Assembly (NCBI GenBank): GCA_050946275.1
Contig: JBMNUM010000020.1
Span: 1-38,924, forward strand
Reading direction: 5' to 3'
DNA: 38,924 nt
Origin: JBMNUM01 sp050946275
GTDB lineage: Bacteria > Actinomycetota > Coriobacteriia > Coriobacteriales > CADBOM01
The notes below the pieces were generated by a model. That model searched no databases. It was not told the DNA's origin and saw only the letters and a list, made by a program, of their open reading frames with translations. The position numbers and the translations under genes were made by a program. Shown piece by piece: positions 22,439-29,500 of this stretch (positions within the stretch are counted from its first letter, which is position 1; each line of letters starts with the position of its first letter).

Positions 22439-23371
22439 TTACTCGCCGTCGAAAAGCGGAGTGGAGAAGTAGCGCTCGCCGGTGTCGGGCAGCACGGTGA
22501 CGACGGTCTTGCCGGCGCCGAGCTTCTTCGCGAGGCGCTTGGCCGCGGCCACGTTCGTGCCGGCCGAGACGCCGCACAGCAGGCCCTCCTTGTCCGCGAG
22601 CTCGCGCGAGGTGGCGAGCGCCTCCTCGTCGCTGACGATGCAGATGTCGCTAAAGATCTCGAGGTCGAGGTTGCCCGGAATCAGGCCGTCGCCGATGCCC
22701 ATCTGCAGGTGCGCGCTGATGCCGCCGCCGGAGAGAATCGCGGCGTTCTCGGGCTCTACGGCCCAGATCTCGATGTCGGGGTAGAGGCGCTTGAGCGTCT
22801 GGCCCACGCCGGAGAGTGTGCCGCCGGTGCCGATGCCGCTGCAGAAGCCGTGGATGGGCTTGCCGCAGTCCTCGGCGATCTCAAGCGCGGTGTGGTTGCG
22901 GTGCGTAAGCGGGTTGTCCGGGTTCTCGAACTGCTGTGGCACGTAGACGCGCGGGTCGTTGGCGGCCATCTCTTCGGCCATCTTGATGCAGTCGTCCATG
23001 GCCTTGCCGATGTCGCCCTCGTCGTGCACGACGATGACCTCGGCGCCGTAGTGGCGCATGAGCTTGCTGCGCTCGACGGAGACGCTGTCGGGGAGGATGA
23101 TGCGGCACTGGTAGCCGCGCACGGCGCACACGAGCGCGAGGCCGATGCCCTGGTTGCCGCTCGTGGGCTCGCAGATGATGCTGTCCGGGCCGATGTCGCC
23201 GCGCTTCTCGGCCTCGGTGAGCATCTCGAGCGCAACGCGCGTCTTGATGGAACCGCCGATGTTGACGCCCTCGTACTTGACGAGGATCTCGGCCCAGTCG
23301 GGCTCGACGATCTTGTTGAGGCGGACCAGCGGCGTGTGGCCGACGGCGGACAGCACATCGTTGTGGATCAT
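22439..23371 (-). CDS. cysK: Cysteine synthase family PLP enzyme
   Basis: A 310-residue fold-type II PLP enzyme that would make cysteine from O-acetylserine and sulfide. Visible: VGHTPLVRLNK near the start, Lys43 in NIGGSIKTR as PLP Schiff-base residue, TSGNQGIGLA binding substrate carboxylate, GIGTGGTLSGVG holding the PLP phosphate, and LPDTGERYFSTPLF at the end. Two positions differ from textbook CysK: SIKTR in place of SVKDR and SGNQG in place of SGNTG, so a related substrate is possible. The start is the ATG at 23371 with GGGAG upstream; the frame is open upstream but has no ribosome site. The promoter is at 23416-23455. Confidence 0.85.
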   Translation of the reverse strand: MIHNDVLSAVGHTPLVRLNKIVEPDWAEILVKYEGVNIGGSIKTRVALEMLTEAEKRGDIGPDSIICEPTSGNQGIGLALVCAVRGYQCRIILPDSVSVERSKLMRHYGAEVIVVHDEGDIGKAMDDCIKMAEEMAANDPRVYVPQQFENPDNPLTHRNHTALEIAEDCGKPIHGFCSGIGTGGTLSGVGQTLKRLYPDIEIWAVEPENAAILSGGGISAHLQMGIGDGLIPGNLDLEIFSDICIVSDEEALATSRELADKEGLLCGVSAGTNVAAAKRLAKKLGAGKTVVTVLPDTGERYFSTPLFDGE

Positions 23372-23415
23372 GGCGGTTCTCCCTAGTTGGTAACGGAGCG
23401 CGTTCGTGTGGGGAT

Positions 23416-23455
23416 AGTATACCGCCGGGTGGGGACTCGCGCGCCATGGCGCGCG
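23416..23455 (-). promoter_or_regulatory. cysK promoter with an 18-bp perfect palindrome at -35
   Basis: On the minus strand TATACT (23416-23421) is a good -10. No -35 is visible; in its place, 16 bases away, is the perfect palindrome CGCGCGCCATGGCGCGCG (23438-23455), a possible regulator site. Confidence 0.45.
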
Positions 23456-23661
23456 GGAGCGGGGAGGGAGCCGCCGGGGCGTATGCCGGAAGGGCATGCC
23501 TCCAGCTCACCGCCCTTGCAACTCTCTACACCCGTCAAGTCTCGCTCTCGAACACCTGTTATATCTCCCCTGACCAGTGATTGCCTCCTGCAGACGCTTG
23601 GCATAGCATGTCTGGCCGCTGGCGGCTTCAGCACGCAGACCGTATTCGGCGAGCCGATAGA

Positions 23662-23892
23662 TTACCTAGTCCTCGCACAACCCTGCTCGAAGGCCTCGCC
23701 ATCGAAGCGAAGTCCGCATGCCTTGCACTCGTGCGGGTATAGCGGCACTCCGGATTCGATCTCGCATCCGTTGAGCACCACGTCGCCCGCGTCGATCTTG
23801 CGCCTCAGCTCCTCGTTGAATGCCGGAAAACCGTACAGGACGGATGCGATGTCCGTTGACCCGCACTTGGGGCATCTGATTCCGTCGGTCAT
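23662..23892 (-). CDS. Small zinc-ribbon protein
   Basis: A 76-residue protein with two Cys pairs: CPKCGSTDIA at the start and CKACGLRF near residue 58, forming a zinc ribbon, separated by YGFPAFNEELRRKIDAGDVVLNGCEI. The same layout (CPxCGS, YGxPAF, GxVxLGGC, CxxCG) occurs in many small conserved proteins of unknown role. The start is the ATG at 23892 with GGGAGGAAC upstream on the minus strand; the open frame extends 25 codons further without a ribosome site. Confidence 0.78.
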   Translation of the reverse strand: MTDGIRCPKCGSTDIASVLYGFPAFNEELRRKIDAGDVVLNGCEIESGVPLYPHECKACGLRFDGEAFEQGCARTR

Positions 23893-23992
23893 TTGTTCCT
23901 CCCAGCTCTCGACTAATCGTTCGACAGCAAGAAGGATAAGGCCGCTGCGCAACAACGCGTGTCCCATGAACGGGATAAGCCGGGGGCTTTCG

Positions 23993-24021
23993 ATGAGTCA
24001 AGGGGCGGTCCCGCCTGACTC
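23993..24021. repeat. TGAGTCA-type palindrome, copy I, degenerate
   Basis: GAGTCA and TGACTC arms with a G-rich middle (GGGGCGGTCCC). It lies 10 bases after the GyrI-like gene stop. Confidence 0.5.
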
Positions 24022-24031
24022 GCTCCGCCGC

Positions 24032-24664
24032 CTACGCCCTCCGGACCGGGTGGCGTACGACGGTCTTCAGCTTCTCGGGGGCCGTGCGGCGTGCGTCGCT
24101 CAGGTAGATCTCGTGGTGACGGCGCTCGTCGGTGATGTCGAGCGCATAACCCTCTCGCTCCGCAAACTCGTGCATGAGCTCGACGGTTGCGGGCTCGTCG
24201 TCGTACGGCCCAAGGTGCATGCACTGCACGCACAGACCCTCCTCGATCGTCAGGAATTCCGCTGCCGAGAAGTCCGCCTTCTTTTTGCGCGTCGCCTCCC
24301 CGACCGCCCATGCGAAGTCATCGCGCGTCACGAATTTCGGCAGCCGGATGGCCGAGATCCACCGAAACCGCTCCTTGTGCGCGTAGTCGACGCCCTCCAC
24401 GCCGTCCTGCCACCAGAAGCCCTCCAGCGGCGGCACGACGTAGTCGAAATACCCCTCGATCCGCCGGTCGCCCTTCTTCGACATCTTGATGGTGTATGCG
24501 ATGCCGTACAGCACGTTCAGCGCCCGCGCGTACTCGCCGTCTTTCTCGTTCGGGTCGCCTTGGCCGCACACTGCGACGAAGTTCATGGCCGGCACATCCA
24601 CGATGCACGGCTGCGTCGGCGGCAGGTAGAACTCCTTGAATTCCTTCTTGAAGTCGAATGCCAT
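24032..24664 (-). CDS. GyrI-like small-molecule-binding protein
   Basis: A 210-residue protein of the GyrI-like/SOUL-type fold (PF06445). It begins FKKEFKEFYLPPTQPCIVDVPAMNFVAVCGQGDP and has IEGYFDYVVPPLEGFWW and CVQCMHLGPYDDEPATVELMHEFAEREGY, typical of the stand-alone members that bind small aromatic ligands. AGGAGGTG precedes the ATG. It may be co-transcribed with the flavin reductase 87 bases upstream. Confidence 0.83.
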   Translation of the reverse strand: MAFDFKKEFKEFYLPPTQPCIVDVPAMNFVAVCGQGDPNEKDGEYARALNVLYGIAYTIKMSKKGDRRIEGYFDYVVPPLEGFWWQDGVEGVDYAHKERFRWISAIRLPKFVTRDDFAWAVGEATRKKKADFSAAEFLTIEEGLCVQCMHLGPYDDEPATVELMHEFAEREGYALDITDERRHHEIYLSDARRTAPEKLKTVVRHPVRRA

Positions 24665-24751
24665 GGTGCACCTCCTGCTGTCGGGTGTGGGGGAGGGCTT
24701 GCGGGACCCTGTCTCGTGGAGAGCCGCCCGCCGCCCACGATGCGTCTCCTG

Positions 24752-25354
24752 CTACCGCCCTTGCTCTCGGAACTTGCGCTTGAGCTCGGCGCCGGGGCGG
24801 AACGCGTCATCCACCTTCTCGCTAATCGCCAGGTAGCGGAACTGCTCCTCGTCGTAGATGATCGGCTGCAGCTCCTCGAGGATGATTCGGCCCTTCTCGT
24901 TGAGGATCTCCTCGTCGGCGAGGATCCGCTTCACCTCGCCGGTGATCTGCGTGTGGCTGCCTACCGTGACGCTGTGTACCACCTTGCATTCCAGCGACAG
25001 CGGCAGCGCGTCGATGATTGGCGCGTTCACCGTGGCGGCCTCGCTCGTGGCGAAGCCGATGTTGGCCAGCTTGTCCGCATCGTAGCCCGACTCGACGCCG
25101 AGGTAGTCCGCTTCCAGGACCTGCTCCACGCTCGGGAAGCCGAGCACGAACGCACCGCTGTGCTCGATCGCCTTCAGCGTCTTGCGCTTCTGCGTGGCAT
25201 TGATCGCGATGGTCACGCACGGCGGGACGTGGCTGCTCACCATGTAGAACGCCAGCGTGCACGCCTCGGCCCGGCCGTCCTCTCCGTACGCGGACGCGAC
25301 CACCGTCGGTGTCGGCGTCACCACCGCGCGCATCTTGAGTTCCCGTTTCGCCAT
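24752..25354 (-). CDS. Flavin reductase / FMN-binding split-barrel protein
   Basis: A 200-residue protein of the flavin-reductase-like class (PF01613). MRAVVTPTPTVVASAYGEDGRAEACTLAFYMVSSHVPPCVTIAIN contains the FMN-site strands, followed by AFVLGFPSVEQVLEADYLG and SHTQITGEVKRILAD. Likely role: FMN-dependent redox step with NAD(P)H or a partner; substrate unknown. The start is the ATG at 25354 with GAGGAGG upstream; a longer frame to 25711 is open but runs through AT-rich non-coding DNA. Confidence 0.85.
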   Translation of the reverse strand: MAKRELKMRAVVTPTPTVVASAYGEDGRAEACTLAFYMVSSHVPPCVTIAINATQKRKTLKAIEHSGAFVLGFPSVEQVLEADYLGVESGYDADKLANIGFATSEAATVNAPIIDALPLSLECKVVHSVTVGSHTQITGEVKRILADEEILNEKGRIILEELQPIIYDEEQFRYLAISEKVDDAFRPGAELKRKFREQGR

Positions 25355-25668
25355 GTGCGCCTCCTCGTTGTCGCAAACTTCCACAATCATGCCACAAGGA
25401 GAAGGCCGCAGAACACACGTGCCCTCCAATGCGATGCGGGGTTTGCTGATTCTGCTTGCAGGCCCGAGTTGCTGGCAAGGCCGCCCTTGCTGCCGGCAAG
25501 CTATCCTCGGCCATCTGCAGCGCGGTTGGAGGTTACTTGGCCGATTTGACGAAGTGTCAAGAGGAGTTTCATTTGTAAACTGAAAATACCCGGTAAAAGG
25601 CATTAGTTGACGGTTGGTCACAGCTTTAGGAAATGCCGCTTGCAAATTGGTTGTCGAATTCCACCCAC

Positions 25669-25697
25669 CAAAATCCCACTCCTGACCGGGGATTTTG
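25669..25697. repeat. CAAAATCCC/GGGATTTTG hairpin
   Basis: Perfect 9-bp arms separated by 11 bases, upstream of the XRE gene. Its function is unclear. Confidence 0.5.
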
Positions 25698-25748
25698 TTC
25701 GTTGGGGGCACTTAAGAATCCCATTCTGAAAAGATTGGTTGGATTTAA

Positions 25749-25770
25749 CCTGCCATTGCCCAATGGCAGG
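25749..25770. promoter_or_regulatory. Perfect 10-bp-arm operator ahead of the XRE gene
   Basis: CCTGCCATTG and CAATGGCAGG separated by CC, centred 28 bases before the ATG. It covers the expected -35 zone, as an autoregulatory XRE site would. TACGCT at 25776-25781 may be the -10. Confidence 0.6.
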
Positions 25771-25787
25771 GCGCATACGCTAAATAC

Positions 25788-26027
25788 ATGAGAAGCATGG
25801 GGAATGACAACGGGGGTTTCAGGAAGCGACTCGGTCTCGCGATTGCCGAGCGTCGTGCCGATAAGGGCATGTCACAACGCCAGTTCGCGCTCGTCCTCGA
25901 GCTCGACCGCGTCACGCTCAACCGCATCGAATCCGGCAACGGAAACCCCACGCTCGGCACGCTCGAGCGCATCGCCGCGGGCCTCGACCTCACGCTCGAG
26001 GAGCTGTTCGACGCCTGCATCCGCTGA
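25788..26027 (+). CDS. Small XRE-family transcriptional regulator
   Basis: A 79-residue DNA-binding protein. FRKRLGLAIAERRADKGMSQ, then QFALVLELDRVTLNRIESGN and TLGTLERIAAGLDLTLEELF form a complete helix-turn-helix. There is no Shine-Dalgarno; the ATG at 25788 lies 6 bases after a plausible -10, so the message may be leaderless; ATGs at 25797 and 25803 are alternatives. The operator above suggests self-control. Targets are unknown; the giant adhesin gene next to it is one candidate. Confidence 0.82.
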   Translation: MRSMGNDNGGFRKRLGLAIAERRADKGMSQRQFALVLELDRVTLNRIESGNGNPTLGTLERIAAGLDLTLEELFDACIR

Positions 26028-26094
26028 TCCGGTACCCGCACCGGCTGATTCAGAACCCGATTCGCCTTATTCTGTTTCGCCGACCTGCTGATTT

Positions 26095-26149
26095 ACCACA
26101 TCTCGCAAGCTCAATGCAGAAATCGTGCATTCATTTTACGAGGTGTGGT
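26095..26149. repeat. Long-arm inverted repeat, TTTACCACAC family, copy 5
   Basis: Arms ACCACATCTCGCAA and TTACGAGGTGTGGT, two mismatches; preceded by TTT and followed by GTTTT. Its loop CTCAATGCAGAAATCGTGCA matches copy 1 except for two bases. Confidence 0.8.
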
Positions 26150-26211
26150 GTTTTGGTCCGCGCCGCCTGACCTGCCCGCTCCCGGCGGGATCGCTTCGTG
26201 CCGATTTCCGC

Positions 26212-26274
26212 TTTATCACACTAGGTGCCATTAATCGCGGTCTTTTTACACCCTGAGCCATCTAGTGTGGTAAA
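26212..26274. repeat. Long-arm inverted repeat, TTTACCACAC family, copy 6
   Basis: Arms TTTATCACACTAGGTG and CATCTAGTGTGGTAAA; the two differences are wobble-compatible. The loop has diverged from the GGAAATC core. Confidence 0.75.
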
Positions 26275-26383
26275 TGGGCCTCGTCCCCCTAGTCCGTTCA
26301 TTTATGCAAACGCGGCTTGTCCGCACCTTCTTCTTGAAATCAGACAAATGTGCTGCAGATTGCGCCATTTTCGGCCTGGTGCG

Positions 26384-26396
26384 GGATAAAATATCC
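26384..26396. promoter_or_regulatory. Short palindrome GGATA-AAA-TATCC with possible -10
   Basis: TAAAAT (26387-26392) could be a -10 for the adhesin gene, but no well-spaced -35 is present. Weak call. Confidence 0.25.
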
Positions 26397-26454
26397 TTCT
26401 GGTGCATACAATTACAAATGGGGCAATAACGCATCTTACGTTTGGAAACGTTCT

Positions 26455-26490
26455 GCTGAACATGCTGGTATTGCTGAACATGCTGGTATT
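26455..26490 (+). repeat. Perfect 18-bp tandem duplication before the adhesin start
   Basis: Two head-to-tail copies of GCTGAACATGCTGGTATT, ending 18 bases before the ATG. Copy number can change by slippage and would shift the promoter-to-ribosome-site distance or leader structure. Confidence 0.9.
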
Positions 26491-26493
26491 TGT

Positions 26494-26500
26494 GGGGGGG
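26494..26500 (+). repeat. Seven-G tract at the adhesin ribosome site
   Basis: G7 lies 8 bases before the ATG and may form part of the ribosome site. Homopolymers of this kind can slip; GGAG at 26503-26506 is too close to the ATG to serve alone. Confidence 0.6.
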
Positions 26501-26508
26501 TTGGAGTG

Positions 26509-29500
26509 ATGAAGCGGACGACGAAGACGGTGGTGAGCCGTATACATAAGGCGGCTTCCTGGGTGTTCTCGATAGCGCTCGTGTTCTCGATGACGCCAGT
26601 GGGGGCCTTCGCGGCTCCGAGCGACGATCTGGACGCGATGGGCGGCACCGTGGTCGAGCAGCCTGCCGGCGACGCGACCGATGCGGTGGCGGAGGACAAG
26701 GAAGGCTCCGTGCCCGCAACCGCCGAGGCAACCGACGACGTGGCCGCCGGCGAGGCGGCGGCGTCCACCCCGCATGACGACGCCGCCTATGAGCCGTCCG
26801 CCGAGGTCGAGGATGCCGACGGAGCACCCGCTTCCGCCGCCACCGCCGAGGACGAGCCGGCCCCGGCCGCCATCGACGGCGCCGACGACGCCGACCCCGA
26901 CGCCCCGGCCGCCGACTTCGCCGAGAATGAAGGCACCGAGGCCGCCGACGTCCAGGGCGAGGCCGTCGAGGACGAGCAGGCCGCAGCCGACGCCCTCGAG
27001 GCCCTCGACGGCGTGAGCGCCGCCAAGGTCGAGGAGGTCGCCGCGGAGCTGCTCGGCGAGCCCGACGCCTCCTTCTCCCTCATGGACGACGGGGACGATC
27101 CCGACGGCGACGGCGTCCCGCGCCAGGGCGACGGTTCGAACATCGAGGGCATCTCGGCCAGGTGGATCGTGGGCGAGGAGACCATCGACGACCCCCTCCT
27201 CTACATCAATCCGAGCGGCGACACCGAGCAGAGCGTCCGGCTGCAGGTCAACTACGCGCTTTCCGGCGAGCACTCCTACGAGCCGGGCGACATCACCATC
27301 ACCGTTCCGGCCTACATCTTCCACAAGCGCGGAAGCGATAAGGCCAACTACGGCGACATCGTCATCCCGTATCCCGAGGACCCGTCGACGCGCAACGACT
27401 TCAACTACAAGCTCGTCGGCGACACCTACGTGATCACAAACACGAAGCGCATGAGCGCGGCGACCAAGGGCTACATCCAGTTCGCCTTCGACGGCCTCAC
27501 GCCGCACGACCTCGTCGACATGCAGGTCTCCGACCCGTTCGACGCGTTCATCGAGGTCGTCACGCACAAGGGCAACACCATCGACCTGCGCTCCAACGAG
27601 CTCACCGCGCAATTCGACACCGAGGCTAAGGTGACGAGCGCGAGCAAGCGCGTCTACGATTCCATCGAGCGCGTCCCGGCCTCCGAGATTCCCGCCTCGC
27701 AGCGCATCGAGGGCGAGGAGGAGTACATCAAGGTCAACTGGTACGCATGGTGCAACACCACGGCGAACACCGTCTACGCCCTCGATGTCATCGACGCCAT
27801 CGACCCGGGCCAGGTGGTCATCGAGGCCGAGGGCGTGGAGCAGACCGAGGCCGACTTCCATGGCTTCATCATCGGTGCGGGCGGGGATGGCACCGAGCTT
27901 TCCAGGCACGTGGCGACCAACAGCTACCGGAGCGGCCAGTCGTCCTACATCTACTTCTCGACCGCTTATCCGGCGAGCCAGTTCCAGAAGAACACCGAGT
28001 ACACCTTCCATAACAAGGTCACCTACACGCTGACCGAGGTCGACCCGGCCGCCGGCGATGACCCGAGGCTCGTGACCACGCAGACCGCCGACGCCCAGAC
28101 CACGTGGAGCTTCCGGGATCCGAAATGGGCGAACCCCGACGGGCATTTCATGGTCGTCAAGAACGGCAACGACGACAAGAGCCAGCATGGCGTGGAGAAG
28201 TACAACTACACGCACCACAAGAGCTACGGCGGCTCGAGCTTCCCCGACACCCATCTCTGGAGCAGGGCCTATTCCTCGGGCTGGTACGGCATCTACCCGA
28301 GTGCCCTGAACGACCTGCAGGACGAGTACGCCGACGACGATGACGACGACTCGATTCGCCTGTCGTATACCGTGGACACCGTCGGCTACGTCATGCCGTG
28401 GATGTACGACGAGGCAACCGACGAGCTCGACGACGAGGGCAACCTGATCTCGACCCGCAAGAGCAAGAACTACCGCCTCCCCGTCTCGATGACGACGAGC
28501 GACCTCGGGCCGAGCATCGGCCGCAACGGCGAGAAGCTCGCGGCGGGGGAGGATTTCGACTACGTCTCCGTCGAGTTCCCGGCCGACCCGCGCGTCTACT
28601 ACGGCAAGCCCCACAACATCAAGCCGGATGGAACGTGGGAGAACATCACCGCCGGCGACGGCACATTCCTGTACACGGTCGATGACGACAAGAGCCACTG
28701 GCCCGACATCGAGCTCGAGGTCCTGGTCGACGGAGAGTGGCAGAAGGTCGGCACCGCGAGCTGGAGCACCGGCTCGTTCTCCTTCGCGAGGGCCGGCGGC
28801 TCCTCGCAATCGGACCGAACCGTCGCCCTGCCTGAGGGCGCCGAGAGCTTCCGCACGCTCGTCACGCTGCAGAACACGTCCACCGACGGGGAGGCCAACA
28901 TCGCGCTGCAGGCAGCGCTCGACTACGACGTGCGCGTCAACATCGAGCTCCACGCCACGGACGAGATCGAGGGCCTCATCGAGGGGGCCTTCGAGAAATC
29001 CAGCACCCCCGAGCTGGCCATCTGGAACGAGGCGCGCCTGGTGCCCGAGGATGCCGCCGGCAACGAGATCGGCACCATCGACAACGACGGATACGACAGC
29101 CTGCGCGGCTACACGACGGACGTCACCGTCCATCCCTACAAGACCGCCAAGCAGAGCGCGCGCGACGTGGACTACGAGAAGCGAACGGTGACCGTCCACT
29201 ACACCGCGAAGGTCGAGGAGCGCAGCGTCATCAACGACAAGGTCATCTACGAGCAGGCCGTCGCAGACGGGCGCCTCGCCGTCGAGACGCACGGCGTCTG
29301 GCGCGACTTGCTGCCCAAGGGCATGACCCCGGATCTCGCGACCGTGACGCTGTCGCCCGCGTCCGATGCGTTCGGAGATGCCAACTACGTGCAGCGCACC
29401 GGCGACGCGATCACCGCCGCTTACACGATCGAGGACTATGGGGATACCGGCCGCACGATGCTCGTCGTGGAGGTAGACCTCGCGCCGACTCCGCAGCGCT

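Larger units (their letters stand above)
25355..25787. other. 433-bp non-coding, structured, lower-GC region
   Basis: No gene is supported. It contains an imperfect GCTTGC/GCAAGC hairpin (25454-25501), several short inverted repeats in AT-rich DNA (25567-25637), the hairpin at 25669-25697 and the XRE operator. Base composition drops well below the surroundings after 25550, so it may be a remnant of transferred DNA. Confidence 0.55.
26028..26508. other. 481-bp control region of the giant adhesin gene
   Basis: No gene is supported. It contains two tandem long-arm elements (26095-26149 and 26212-26274), a GGATA-AAA-TATCC palindrome (26384-26396) with a possible -10 TAAAAT, a perfect 18-bp tandem duplication and a seven-G run next to the start. 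Confidence 0.65.

Noticed and set aside
23387..25549. A 720-codon open frame on the plus strand
   Set aside because: It runs antisense through the zinc-ribbon, GyrI-like and flavin-reductase genes, all of which have family motifs and ribosome sites on the other strand.
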